NCBI RefSeq assembly: GCF_016808095.1
Contig: NC_068971.1
Span: 5,158,501 to 5,222,500, forward strand
Origin: Vigna angularis
Lineage: Eukaryota; Streptophyta; Magnoliopsida; Fabales; Fabaceae
Direction: 5' to 3'
Length of the DNA: 64,000 nucleotides
The notes below the pieces were generated by a model. That model was given only the letters and a program-made list of their open reading frames with translations. It was not told the DNA's origin and ran no database searches. Shown here piece after piece: positions 50,060-63,893 of this stretch. Position 1 is the first letter of the stretch. Each line of letters starts with the position of its first letter. A program made the position numbers and the translations under genes.

Positions 50060-53000
50060 AACCCTATTTCTCCAAATCTACATAAATGGCCCATTTTCAC
50101 GTGCATATACACTATATTAATCATTTTAAATGAATTGTAAACCAACAAAAGGAAATGGAATATGTACAAGTGGATAAATGTCCATTACAGAGATGAACAA
50201 AGGTTGTTGTGACGAAATCTGCAAGAACAATAAAATGGTGGTGCAAGGTGGTGAAAATATTGGAAGGGAGGTGCAGTGCTAGGGTTAGACAAACGTGAGA
50301 GTAAGAATGGGTGGGTGTGGGTGAAAGTAATTATAAGAGGGGAAATGTTTTTTACTCTTATGAAAAGGGTAATTCTAACATTATTAGAAAGTTTGGAGGT
50401 GCAGAAAGAAAAGTTGGAGCTAGGAGGTGGAGGGAGAAGCGTCCACTTGTTAATCTTACCATTCCTCTCACTCTCTCATTTGTTCCTATTATCTCACTCC
50501 AAATCTGCATTGCCACTTCACTTAATTCTGCATGCCATCATCATCATCATTCATATCCATGCACGTGCATACGTCCACTTCTCTCCAATGTCCTCTTCCT
50601 TTTGACAATTTTCACATCTCTCATGCAATTATTTAATATATCTCTATCATTTTTTTCCATTAAATATCTAGTTGCCACCATGCATTTATTTTAAGAATCA
50701 AAATTATGTACCATTTATTTCTCACTGGGTTGATGTCACTTTCTGTTTTCAAAGTTTTTAGTCTTAGGCATAATTATATATAATTAAGAATCAAATTCTG
50801 ATAGAACACCCAGAGAACCATATTATATGCCGAACTTTGTGGTTAAGAAACTGTTTTTAACTGTGACAATTAACATTTAAAAATTATGATATTTTATTTG
50901 AAAAGGAATATTATTTTGTAGAATATTAGACGGATAAGAAACAGTTGTAAGAAGTGAGTGAGTGGTCAGACTGTTGATGAAATCGAAGCAAAAACATTTG
51001 CACCAAATGGTCTGCAGAATTGTGCAGAAGGTTGTAAATGTGGTTTCCCTGGACCCAATTAGCATCATAGGAGAAGGACATATATTAGTTTTTGGAGGAA
51101 AATGTTAAAAACTTTGGTAGAGCCATATTTACTATTGTGGTAGAGAAGAAATGGATCCAAGAGAAATCACAGTGAATTTATGTGCAGTGAATTTTGGCAT
51201 ACATTTGATGCTGACTTCAATGGTCCTGTTCAAGCCAACAATACTCACTTTCAAGTTCAGAATTGCTTGTCTGTCAACCATACAATGCTACCCGCACCTG
51301 CCACTCTCATTCACCGAACAATCTTCTTTGGAGAGTACCATATCATATCATGTTACTTTATGTTAAGACCATACAAACTTAATCTTTCAAGTCACTTTTG
51401 TAATTAAAATTAAATTAAACTTAAAACTCATTTTTTAATAAAGTATAATATGAATTAGAATCTATCTTAATCAAATTTGTTATTTTTTTCATTAGTTCGC
51501 TCGTCATACTGTTGTCACATCATCCAATAATAACAAGCCACATGCTCAGAATGTATATGTCTCATCGTAAGAAAATGTATTAGAAGTTTTACATTAACTA
51601 GAGATAAAACTAATTTACAATATAATTAGACGCAAAACTTACCTTATAAATCAATTTTATAAAATTGAATTAGATTTAAAGTCTATTTTTTTACACTTTA
51701 ATCATTCACCTTACAATTTTATAAAATTAAAAAATCTACTTTTTAACCCTCTCATCACTCTAATTTGTTTATTCAACATGTATCACGTTAACATTAAGGT
51801 TCTAATTAATCCATGTCTTTCCTCACTTTCTCCTTAACAATTTTCTGTATATATATCCATAACTTCAAAATCTTAACTTTCTATATATGCTAATCCATTT
51901 GAATTAAACTTTTACGTTTATTTTTCTTGTTAAACTTTGGTGGATATAAAATGTATGTTATCATCAAAACGAATTTAAATAAGATCCATAAATATATATG
52001 ACTATTAATCATTCATGAGTTTTTATAAAGCAAGTTCTAAGTATTCTCTCCATTCATAGCTTATCTTTCCATAATAATGTACCTCACTCACCCAAGCCCC
52101 ACAATAATGGACCCATCTCTATCATTCAGGTAACTAAAGGCCAAACTTGTTTTTATATATAAAATCAATCAAATTTTGTAACAGGAATCCATCACACTAA
52201 TCTTTCAATTCCACAATAAATAAATAAAATTCAACCTTTTTTATAAACTAATTTTATTTGTTAAGTTTCTTTAGTTTAAGTGTAACATTTTAATCTATGA
52301 AAAAAGCTTATTTTACTTTTCTTTTAATTTTATTTGTTATATATAATTAAATAGTATATATTAAAATAAATAATATTTCAATAAATATAATGCGTTATTA
52401 GATAAAACATGATATATTATGTTAAAAACATAATTAATACACATAATTATTTTTAAATTATACCTTTTCAAAGAATAAAAATATTAAATCAAGTTGGAAC
52501 AGTTCTAATTTATCTTCCGAAATATATTTTATATTTCAACTTTTAAAAATTTATCTTTGGATAGAATTAAGTAACCTGAGGAACATTTTTTGGAAAAGGT
52601 TTACGAAATATACTGTTAATAAATATTAAATTTTAAGACTTGATTATTCTTTGTTTAATTTTTATTTTATTTATCATTGTTTTATTTTTAAATAAATAAT
52701 ACAATTCGATCTCTTAATTTTCAAATTAATGTAATTTAATCTCCATTTATTTTTCAATAGATGCAATTTGGTCCGTCCATTTAAATTGACTTGTTAATTA
52801 ATGATGGTTGACTCTCTAATTAATAGTGAGTCACCTATATATATGTATATTTGTTTTTGAAAGTGACTTGCTATTCATTAATTGAAAATCAAATACAGGG
52901 AATTAGAAATTTATAAAAATTAGATTGTAACAATTATAAATAGCATTTATGTAAAGTTGACTTAACGTTTTGGTGATTCAAAACCGTCGCTATTCATTTT

Positions 53001-54180
53001 AGAGAGAGACAACCAAATTCAACCTCTTGTATTGTTTGATATTCTACATACATAAGATTTTAAAATAGAATTGCAATATACTCATTCTCTATGAATAGGA
53101 AGAGAATCTTCATATTCTTCAGCATCCTATTTTCCGTACTAGAAATTACACGGAATTAGATTCTTTAGAGTTTGAAATTGAACTCTACCTATAATTCAAC
53201 GCTGCATAATTTTTAGAATTAAAATCATGATTTACTTTAACGAAAAAATTTAACCTTCTTTTAGGTTTGAAATTTGTGCAGTTAAAATTTTAACGGTAGA
53301 GAATCTTGATTTGACGTACTCATATTTGGAGAGAATTCTATTATTCAGAAGAAAGAAGGGTTTTTTTGATACTGTTTGATTATTATATGATAATTTTTAT
53401 AAGAATAAAATAACCTTAATAAAATTTAATTATTGTAGTTTAAAAAAATAAAAGATATAAAAAATAATGTTAAATGAGGTAAAAAAATTTGTGGTGCAAA
53501 ATCCTATTTAGAGAGCCGACGAATTAAGAAGTTTTGGGACAAAAAGATTAAAAAAAAAACAAGAAATGAAAATGAGACAAAAGAAAAACAAAAACAATTT
53601 TACATTGCGAAGGGAGAAAAAAGATCAGAGTTCATTGAAATTCCTTTTCCAATGGAGAAAAGTGGAACTTTATTAAAATAAGAAAATGATGTATTTACAA
53701 ATAAATATAATCATTTAAAAATCCTTTTTTAATATATCATCGTATTCATAAATAAAACACAGTTTACATAATTATTATATTTATACTTTTCATTGTAAAC
53801 GAAGAAGAAAAAAAAATCTTTTTTATGAGAAGAAGAAAAAGAAAACTAATTTATATTCCCCTTTTATTTTTTTCTATTTTCTTACGACGTCTGAACCAGC
53901 ATAGCTGAGGGTCCTTTTGATGATCCCTTGTTTTGCAATTTGTTTGACATGATTGAGGCTGTGGGCTCAGGGGCTTGATCGCATCTTGAACTAGTTGGTG
54001 GGATTTCATAATATTCGACCATAATTTTAAAGTGAAAAATTTACTGCATTATAAGTTACTTTTATACAATAAAACAAAAAACGCATACAGCATTAGCCAA
54101 GCATAATACTAACATTAAAAATTATTGATGATATTTTTATAATTATTTATAATAAATTAACGTGAGTCTAACCTAGTTTC
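50060..54180. other. intergenic DNA, no gene recognised
   Basis: Open frames at 50276-50694 and 51151-51407 overlap in two frames each and match nothing I know. 50520-50600 is C/T-rich with a (CAT)n stretch and a 12-bp palindrome ATGCACGTGCAT (50559-50570). A fragment near 53890-53980 can be read as SIAEGPFDDPLFCNLFDMIEAVGSGA, which looks protein-like, but no gene can be built around it. Confidence 0.5.
50559..50570. promoter_or_regulatory. G-box nested in RY elements (ATGCACGTGCAT)
   Basis: Perfect 12-bp palindrome combining a CACGTG G-box core with overlapping CATGCA RY motifs on both strands, in a C/T-rich stretch. bZIP/bHLH factors bind G-boxes and B3 factors bind RY motifs. No downstream gene is identified, so a regulatory role is only a possibility. 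Confidence 0.3.
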
Positions 54181-55239
54181 GACGTTAAAGGCTTAAATGA
54201 TGTCCATCAATTCTTTCTTTGATGTCAATTAACGACGGTTTGGTCTTTAATTTATCCAACATATAAGCTTTTCAAAATTTTAGAAGAAACAACACGAATT
54301 TGATTTCGCTGCATTATTCTTTCGTAGTTTGTTCTTAGGCATGCTCAGCGATTGCAGCAAGGAACTTCAAAGGTGATTTTGGCTTCTTTTTACTCACATT
54401 CTAGTTGTTATCATGTATATGGAGTTTTATTTTTCCGATTTAACCGAATGGTTTTCGTGTTTTCTACATTTTCAAACCTCCAAGATCACTCTCCATCTGC
54501 GGTGACGAGGCCTCTAGTTATTTTCGGTTCTCTGTTTGTGTGTTTTTGCTCAACACTTAGCTCTCGTTGGTTTTCGATATAAATTTAGTTTTTGAAAAAA
54601 CGTTGTATTTTGGTTATATATGTTGATTGCATGTGATGATATGGGTTATATTCTGTCTTTTCCATTTTTTTTAATCTTAGATAATATTTTTAGCAATTTT
54701 AGGAACTTTTTAAATGTTTGTAGTATGTTTTTTAGATAAGAAATATTTTAGATGTGTTTGATTAATTATATATTTCATTGTTAGATTATTTATTATTATT
54801 AGGTGCATTATCTTATGTTAAGATTTTTTATAATTTTAGTTAAAAATTAAGCTAAACTTATAGTTCCCTTTTAAATTTAGTGCAAATGATTGAACATTAA
54901 TAATTTGTATTAAATCTTGAATTGTTTGATCGGACAATTTAGAAAAGTATTTTTCATAATTTGTTATAATATGTACATTGAAAAGTTTATGTAATAATTT
55001 GATAAAATTTCAGTTGACACCATTTTGTTTTATTCTTCGAATACATCTTGGTTTTAGTTATGAGTGATCACTTTCATTTCACGTATGACGGAGATCAATG
55101 CAAAATGCTACCAAAATTTTATCAAATTTATGATTTTAGACTTCTTCATGTACTTGTTAGCAAATTATAAAAAATAATTTTTCTAAATGGGTAGGGCCAG
55201 ACCTTGTGAAATAGAAAATGAAAAAAAGTAGAGTTTAAA

Positions 55240-58200
55240 ATAGTGAGGTTACGCTTCAAGTTAACGCTGTACATTTTGTCAGTTCAAAGGACAAAAATCT
55301 AATTACGACATCCATGAGTTACTTCGGAATAATACAAGAAACATGGAAAATTGACTATTTAAATTTTATAGTACCAATTTTCAAATGTAAATGGGTTTAT
55401 AACAATTTAGTTGTTGGGACAGATGACCTCAGCTTCACTTTGGTGGGTCTTAATAAGATGAGTTATACAAACGAGCCATTCATTATGAAGAAAGATAAAT
55501 ATTTTATGTCACTGATCCAACCAATTAGAAATGGTCAGTCGTATTGGAAGAAAGAAGCATATGAACAAAAATCATGATGAAGACTCTTTAGATATACTTG
55601 AGACAATGTCTTTCTCATTAAGAACCATACAAGACAAGGTCGATGACAGAGCCGATGACATCCATGCCATTCGAAGTGATCACAATGAAGGCATATGGGA
55701 GAAAACAATACCTTAATATGAGTTTATTTATTAATATTGCCACATTTAAAATTTTTTTTATCTTTCCTATTCTAACCTTATAAAGCTAATTGATTATATT
55801 TTTCTTATTTACATTTACTAACGATGTGTTTTTAGGTATGACGAGCTTTAAATCAGGAAAGAATGGACTTGGTAGATCTATGACTGGGTTGTCAGATGTC
55901 ATAATCTTATGGATTGCCATGGAGAGGTTGGTGGTCAAGATTAATCCTTAATCGGGTACACCTAAAAGCCCATATGAAAAAAAGTTTCATATCTATTTGG
56001 AGTGTTGGCTAAAAGGCATATCTCTATTGTGATTGCATCTTAGGATAACGTAAGAAGAACCACCTATGACAAGATATTCTAGTATGTTTACTTAAAACAA
56101 ATATAGTGTTTAATATGTTTACTTAATCCATTAACATATTTTCCATTTTCAACAACAAAATTTTAACATTCCGAATGCTGAGCAAATTAGGAAGAAGGTG
56201 TTATCTCATATATTCCAAACACTAAGAAAATTAGGAAGAGAATGCTATCTCACATAGCCATCAAATGAAGGGACTTAAAGACAAGACTCACATGTCTTTA
56301 TTATGTGTTCAGAAACAGACAACATGACACTCCTTGTAATAAGTACAAAATAAATGAGGAGGAGTCAATGCAATTTTGTGTATCTAGAGAGTTTGTAGAG
56401 TGACCTATTTGTTTCTTAAATGTTTTTTATCGTCACACAAGTCATACATTTATGATTTAGAGTTATTAATTTATGTTATGTGTGACAAAAAAAAAGGATA
56501 ACAACCCATAAAGGAAAAAACTTAATGGTGTACCACACGTACTCTTATGAGGTAACTATGTTTTATTAGAGAAATAATTGAGAAAGTCTCGTGCAAAGGC
56601 TTTAGAACTTGAGCCCCCTGACCTATTACTTGCACCTCCTAGGTACGAGATGTGGAAGGTTGCTCGGACTAAGTTCTATGACATCACAATCAGCTCAAAT
56701 GACATATGAAAATATAGTAAGTACAAACCCTAAGCCCAATACCATTGTTCATATGAAGTGTTTTATGATTAAACTTAATTATGTGGTGCAGGACGAGTTA
56801 GTTGAGCAAGAGACTCAATGTTCGTTTGTTGGCCATGGTTGGGATGATAAACTCACAACGAATATTAGAAAGCCAAAGCTCTTAGGTCGTGTGTGGCATT
56901 TGAGGTGCAACTGGTCTTTGAGATTACTTTGATCCTCTACAAAGAAGTAATGAATCCTTAAGTCAGGAGGCCTTCAGGAAGATGAAGTTTTAAATGGAGG
57001 AAAGAATCAACTAGCACATGGTAGTTATGGAGCAATGCTTCATGAAATAACTTCAACAGAAAATAGAAAAAACACATGAAGAAAAGCTTTAGTCCATGCA
57101 ACAATAGAATATGGAGTTACCCACTGAAGTTTCAATAGGACATTGTGTGAGCACAAATGGTTCATTCTCTGATGCAAATCATACTGACTACACAAGTTAG
57201 TATAATCTATTGGTTGATGGAGATCTTCTGCACGTAGTGGTCATAGGACGACTACTTGAAGGAGGACAAACTTTCCACGGTGCTCTACTACTACCTCAGA
57301 ATGCTCATGTGACGATTGATGAAGTTTGAGATCCCCATGCTTAAGTGTCTATGCCAACTTCAGAAATCCAATTCGTAGGGAAGGCTATAGGCACATTTAT
57401 AGCTTGGCCTAAAGCAGTAATCATGCCACACTTTGGCCCGCCATAGGTACTATAATGTTATTCTTAGTATTTTATCTTACAGTTTATAAATAAATGATTC
57501 ATACATTTGAAAATCTTTATTTCAGTTCTTTAGTTTTGAAAAGTGGGTCATGAGTCAACCTATTATCCATGAAGATGATGACATGGAAGACGTAGAAGAT
57601 GATGCTCCAGGAAATCTCCTAATAAAATTAAACAGGTTGAATATAGGACCGCTAATGTTAGAGCGAGAGTTAATAGTATTTGGCTTCCAGTATCATGTCT
57701 CATTGTACATTAATCTAGATGATGCACTAAAGATCATTGGGCGAGACATGATGTTGAACATTTCAATTATACAACTATGATGCATGTAAGATTTTTCATT
57801 GTATTCTATATTTAAATTTTGTTACCTTTTAATTTATATTTAACTGTCTTGTTACAGGTACATAGTCACAGTCATTGTGGATCAAGGTCGAGCTTCCATC
57901 TATGGATTTATTGAAACCGAGACCATTCAATCTTCTTGCAACACACTTGACCACAAGCAAACTTATTTGTAAATATGGATGTATGAGTAAAAAAGAGAGA
58001 TATATCTTGCGCTCTACATTGATGGGTATGTGTTATTGAATGTAATATTTTATGAAGTACAGTTAATTATTGGACTAACTATTTGTGATTCATGGTAGGA
58101 CCCATTGACAACTAATGGTCATCGTTCCAAGATAAGGTAAATTGTATGGTTTTGTTCCGTACATATGAAGATGAAACCTGATTTGAAATACATGTTACAA

Positions 58201-58520
58201 ACACAAGTGTTACTTTTTCTCATATCATCTACTTAGTTATATTAATATTAACCTATGTTTCCAATTTAATTAGAGTTGCGGGTAAGCTCAGAGCATAACA
58301 AATTCAAGTATTATATTCAAAGGTTGAAACTCATTCATCTTAAAGTAATTTTTCATGTTAATTTATGGCCTTGATATGTGATTATTTTCTTTGTTATGTT
58401 TAGTGTAACAAGAAAAAAGATTCATGAGAATGTGACTATTACGTCATGTCATGGATAAAAACCATCATTCGAACTATAATTAGAGATGATTGAACAAAAG
58501 TAATAACATATATATACCTT
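55240..58520 (+). pseudogene. 3' half of an autonomous CACTA (En/Spm) element: TNPD tail, transposase domain, Ulp1
   Basis: Decayed coding sequence in one orientation. 55249-55560: NAVHFVSSKDKN, MSYFGIIQETWKIDY, FIVPIFKCKWV, LGFTLV-like SFTLVGLNKMSY (DUF4216). 55561-55716: DDRADDIHAIRSDHNEGIWE, the usual linker after DUF4216. About 55840-56960: GLGRSMTGLSDVI, a helical region and EPPDLLLAPPRYEMWKVARTK, the En/Spm plant transposase region (PF03004 type). About 57000-57430: a Glu/Gln-rich coiled coil, then GRLLEGGQTFHGALLLP and FIAWPKAV. 57880-58020: IYGFIETETIQSSCN and REIYLALYIDG, the start of an Ulp1/C48 domain. Stops and frameshifts occur throughout. Terminal CACTA signatures were not located. 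Confidence 0.82.
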
Positions 58521-60080
58521 TCACATATTAGAAATCACATCAAATTTTAAACATTAATATCCATACATGATAAATTTGTTATTTTATCAATGATTCAAGA
58601 ATCTATCACCTATAATGGATGATACTATGAAGAAAATAAGACAGGAGTGAACAATGTATCTACTAGAACGATGAAGTTAGAATCCGCAATAACGTTAAGA
58701 CCTTACTTGAAAACTGTTTAGGATAAGATTTTGATTATTAGTGTTTTAGTTTTGATAACTTTAGTGTTAATTGTTCCATTTTGTGTTAATAACTTTAGTT
58801 TTATATATAATTTGTGCTAATAAATTTTTTGAGTTGTGTTGAAATATTTTTTGTTTTTCTTAGTTTTGATAAATTATAAATATAAACAAAACTTAAAAAA
58901 AAGACATTTGATGCCGGTTAATGCAGTAACAAACATCATACCTAATTTTAGTTTGAAGTGTCTACAATTGAACGTCAATGTGTTATGGTGTCCATTGATA
59001 AAAGAATCATATTATGTCCCACGTTCTTAAATGTCTGTTTTCAATTCAATATAATTTAATGTTTTCGGATACAATGTTTGAGTTTCCTATGGTATCAAAA
59101 ATAAAAAATAACATACAATAAAAGCTATTTTTATGATAATGATAAAATTTATTATTGGTGTGACTGATAAGAAAATCAACATTTTAGTAAGATGTCAAAT
59201 TCGACTTCAATCTAATTAATTTGTATCTAACTAATTTAATAAATTAATTTATCGAATATTATGAAAATATTAAATTAAAAACTAAGAAGATTATATTTAA
59301 ATCCGATTCAAATTGATAATTCAAGAAAAGGTGACAAATAGTGTAAATGGAGGTTGTTTGGTAGTAATAATTGAATAATTACTTAGCCGTTAATTAGTTG
59401 ACTAGCAAGTACTTAATTTAGTAGGTGTACTTGTACTTGTTACCTGTAGCCTTGCCTTTATAATGTATCAATTTCTTATTCATTCAGTTAATGTACTTTA
59501 CTTCTATAAAATTCCTTTTCTATTATTTCAGATTCAGAGTTATTGACAATCAATTTTTGGTCACTGAAATTGTTCCTCAGATTTTTTCCACTTCAAATAT
59601 TTCACACTGAAGTTATCCTTAATGTGGAATATTCTGTGACTTTATTTCATTTTTGGACTTATTTTATTAATCCAATCAAAATTCAACGAAGAGTATTGTA
59701 AGGAAAGAAAAAAACAAGTAATTTTTTTAATTGAAATTAGTAAAATTAAGTATTTTCAACTAATTATGGAAAAGGTAATAATTTTTGTTACTAAATTCGA
59801 TTACTAATTCAATGTTCTTTTCATAACGACTTTAAGACTTTTTTTAATGTTTTAACAATTAATTTAGTTCATAATATTCTAAACATTTTGTTTTTCTTCT
59901 TATTAAAAAGACTAGAATTGTGAATGAGAAAAAAGTCATTCGGATACTTACTGAGAATATAACACACCTCTTTTAAATCCATGATGAGAAATTAACTTAT
60001 CAATCCATGATTAATAAAAATTACTCAGCAAAACATAATTAAAAAATATAAACCGAGAGAAATGCACACAATCTACAATA
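58521..60080. other. intergenic DNA, no gene recognised
   Basis: AT-rich, without supported genes. It may include the eroded end of the CACTA remnant to its left. Confidence 0.55.
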
Positions 60081-60085
60081 TATTG

Positions 60086-62644
60086 TGTCATCACCCGAAA
60101 ATGACACCGGAAAGAAGTAGGCAAGTGTGTTTTTGAAGTGGACAAGTGGCTTCGGTGGTAGTATTTAAATTTATTTTTAAATCATCTTGTTATTTTCTGA
60201 CTCCACTTTTTCTCTCTAAAATTCAAGTCTCTACCTTTTCTTCTCCTTCTCTCTAGAAATTCTCCATTCCCTTTCACTCTCTTTTCTTCAACCAGCCACT
60301 TTTAAGCAATCTAGGATTCAAGATCATTGCCTTACACCGATCAAAATCAAGCTTAAAGTTGGTAATTCATCCTCTTTTTAGAAATTCTATTTTCGGGCAC
60401 ATGCAAGCCAAGTTTATGGTTGCATGTGTTCATCCACTTCTTCTTCCTAATTCTGCTAACTTTTTTGGTAATTTGGGTTGGTCTTTCCTCACCAATCGGT
60501 GAAATATAGGTGTTCTTGGAATTTTCTGGGGAGGAAGCAAAGTCTGGAAAAGAACAATCGTTGTTCGGTTCGGTCAAGAGGTAAGGGAAGCTAGCTAATT
60601 TAATTGGTTTGATGATTATACATGTGTATGAAATTGAATGATTTGATATTCGGTGTTGTTGGTATGAAATATTGTTGATACGTTTATGATGATTGTGTTT
60701 CTGTTTGGTTCTAATTCAGTGGTTGAGTGAAACTAGTAAGGTTTTGGTATTGATCCTATTTCTGCAGTTATTCTGCATAATTATGTAGTTTGCTGAAGGT
60801 CTTTAATTGACCATTCGGCTTCTCTCTGGTGTTCGGTCTTAACTGAATTCTGCTATTGTGGATCCTCAGATAATGACCGTTCGGTTGAGTGCGATTTTCA
60901 GTTTATTTTAGAATTCGGTCTAGACATAGCTTTCGTTTGTAAAAGATGTTCGGTCTGTCATAGGCTATAACTATTATTGACCGCTCGGTCTTGAACTATC
61001 TTGGTAGTGCTCGGCCAGATGCCAGCACTCAGTCTTAGTAGTGCTCAGTGATGCACTAAGCATTTGGTTTCTTCATATTTGCAAATTATGTAATTGAAAT
61101 TGAAAATAAGAGTGTTCGGTTTAAGCTCGTACTATTCAGTCTAAGTTCTTAGATTTTTGGTTATAAGCTTTAGTATTTGATTATGTCCAATTACAGATGT
61201 TCTATAGTATTCAGTCAATTCTTTGGATTCTGTCTAGTAAATGTCGTTTGGTTATATTCTTTGAATAATGAGAAAATGATCTATCTCACAAGTATTTGGT
61301 TCATCTAAAGTGTTTAGTCTGGTTATAACGTTCGGTATAAGCTCTTAGTGTTCGGCTTAAGCCTATAGTGATTAGTCTAAGATAATAGTGTTCGGTATGG
61401 TCTACTAGTGGTCGTCATTAACCAATAAGTGTTCGGTCTAATTCAATAGTACTCAGATCAATCTAATAACATTCGACTCATGCTTGAGTTTCACTCTTTA
61501 CATGACCGTTCGGTCATGATCACCATAGGGAAACAATATTCCATTCGGTCAGGTTCATCTTAGGGAAACCATATCCCATATGGTCAGATTCGCAGATTGG
61601 AGGTGTTCTACCGTCAAGTTTTGTTTATAATAATTGTTGATATTTTCCAAGTCAGTTATGCTCCATGGTGATGTTGATTTAATGTTTGGTTTGAAATTAG
61701 TTAAAGATGTGATGGATGAGGAATGATCATAATTATACTGTAATGTGAAAGTGTGATGGTATCAAGTTATGATAGGATAATTGTGACGGGATGAGAAAGT
61801 ATGATGTGAAAATTATATTATGGATCTAAAAGAGAATTCCAAGGAGGAATGTCTCAGTGATTGGTTGTATTGTGGTAAAAGTATGAATAGGGAAAGCTTA
61901 GTATTGGCGTTCATCCTGAAATTCTAATGGTCACTGAGTCTCAAGTAGATAATGGTGATGCATGTGGTGAGAATAGCAGGAGACCCTAGCCTGGGCGGTA
62001 TGTATTACCTTGACCTAAGGTGAGGTATAACAGGTTAACCTCGTGTGGCAAGCTCAAGGGTTTTTCCATGCTGCGGTAATATTGATGGTTTTCCAGGTTA
62101 CCACCCACGAGTGCACGAACGACCATAACTCATATTCATACTAGTCCGGACAGTCAGTGTAAAGTGGTCGATTACAACATGTTTTTATGATTTATGTATA
62201 TGTATGATTGTGTTAGGTGGGTATCTGAATTATATGTTAATATAGTCAATTAAATTACACTAGCTTACCCTTATTTTTCTGTCTTGTCATGTTGTCCGTT
62301 CGATCGTTTTGTCCTTGCAATGATCACCCTGTGTGTGTGAGCAGAGAATGTAGAAGGTATTCTGGAACAGGCGCTGGCAGGAGAGGATGGTTTCTAGTAG
62401 AGTAAGACTGTTCGGTCTTGTACCTATTTCTGAAATAGTTTGAGACCGCTCGGTCCAATGCGAAGCTTGTTTTCCGTTCGGTTTGTACGGGTAACAACAG
62501 CAGTATAGGTTCCTTTAAAGTTTTTTTAATTTTGGTGATTTCGGGATAATTGTAAGATAAATGTTATTCTTATAACTGTTCTATTTTATTGTAAATGTAA
62601 GGACCATTAAGTATAACTTAAAGCTATATTTTTGGGATGTTACA
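60086..62644. mobile_element. solo LTR, 2,559 bp
   Basis: The sequence begins TGTCATCACCC at 60086 and ends GGGATGTTACA at 62644, so the ends are TG...CA and partly inverted (TGTNACATCCC-like). It is flanked by perfect 5-bp direct repeats TATTG (60081-60085 and 62645-62649), the target duplication of an LTR retrotransposon. No open frames, no primer binding site next to the right end, and no second LTR copy in the window, so a solo LTR left by recombination fits best. The first 300 bases include a CT-rich leader-like stretch. The middle has many TTCGGTC-type subrepeats. Large LTRs of this size suggest a Ty3/gypsy type, which is inference. Confidence 0.85.
60560..62490. repeat. dispersed (G/A/C)TTCGGT(C/T) subrepeats in the solo LTR
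   Basis: The heptamer GTTCGGT and variants (CTCGGTC, ATTCGGT, ATTCAGTC) occur about 30 times, densest between 60800 and 61570, often as CCGTTCGGT or TAGTGTTCGG at irregular 20-40 base spacing. Decayed copies read GTTTGGT or ATTCAGT. Confidence 0.75.
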
Positions 62645-63825
62645 TATTGTTATTCAAAGATTAATCATTTTTCTTGTGAAGAAAAAATTATCGTTTTAAA
62701 GATCAAAATACAAAAATTGTTTAAAAATTATGTCAAAATAAATAATAAAATGCAAAAATTGTTTAAAAATTATGTCAAAATAAATTTAAAATTGTCAAAT
62801 ACATATTTATATGATATTTAAAATTATTATTTACATATATTATTTTTATAATATATTAACATATGTCATGATCATTATATGTTAATATAAAATCTGTAAT
62901 GTCTTATTATTTTAGTAATTTAAAATTTGATTCAAATTTTGTTTAAAAACTTGTTAAGAAGTGAATTTTTTAATTTTATGAGGATCTTATAAAATAAATT
63001 TATAAGATAAAATTTATATTTATTTATATATTGTAAATTGATTTTATGTTTAATTGGTATTAAATTTTAATACAATTTTTTTTATAAATATATATATATA
63101 TATATAAATATAAGATCTATATTAAAAAATAAATTTTAAATTCAATTTAATTTTACAAAAATTTGGGTTAATGTAGATAAAAAAATGAGGAAGTAGGGAG
63201 AAAGTAAGAAGAGGAGAAAAAAAAACAAAGAAATTAAACAAAAAAGCATGAGAATTGGGAAGAGCAGAGGCAAGTTGGTGAGAGTCGAGATGAGATGTTT
63301 GGTGTAAAGATGATGGTACGTAGTCTCCCATTCATAATTTCTTTACTCTAAAAATTATTACCTTTACCACAGCAATTATTCTAATAAAACATTCTGGTTA
63401 TTGTTTTCTGGTTTCAATTTGCTTTTTAGCATAACAACAAAATTTAAAGAAATTGAGGGACAATCAGTCACGAAATTCTCATCATACTTTGACTCATCTT
63501 CTCTTTTCTTCCATTCTTCTACCTAACTTTTTTCTCTTTTTTTTCACTCAAAAACTATCATCTACTTCGGTTACCTATCCATAAACGTCATTGAATTAGG
63601 CTATTAGCTACAGCCTATAGATATGCTATTGGTGGATGTTTAACTATAAAGTATAAAGCTAAGATGCACATCTGTGACCATCAACGCTAACAAAAAAACT
63701 TAATTATTTAACATTATAATTATTTAATTCAAATTTTAATTATCGCAGTATTTGTTTTTTCTTCTTATATATATATATATATACACTTTTTATATGAAAA
63801 AATTAAAATTTTAATTCTCACATGT

Positions 63826-63893
<68 letters not shown>

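Noticed and set aside
50276..50694. Two overlapping open frames (109 and 127 codons)
   Set aside because: They overlap in different frames over a C/T-rich region, with no recognisable domain and no exon context.
51151..51407. Two overlapping open frames (71 and 75 codons)
   Set aside because: One reads somewhat protein-like, but I see no family match, splice partners or clear gene signals, so I do not call a gene.
60353..60577. 74-codon minus-strand frame in the solo LTR
   Set aside because: Short, antisense to the CT-rich leader of the LTR, and without similarity to retroelement proteins.
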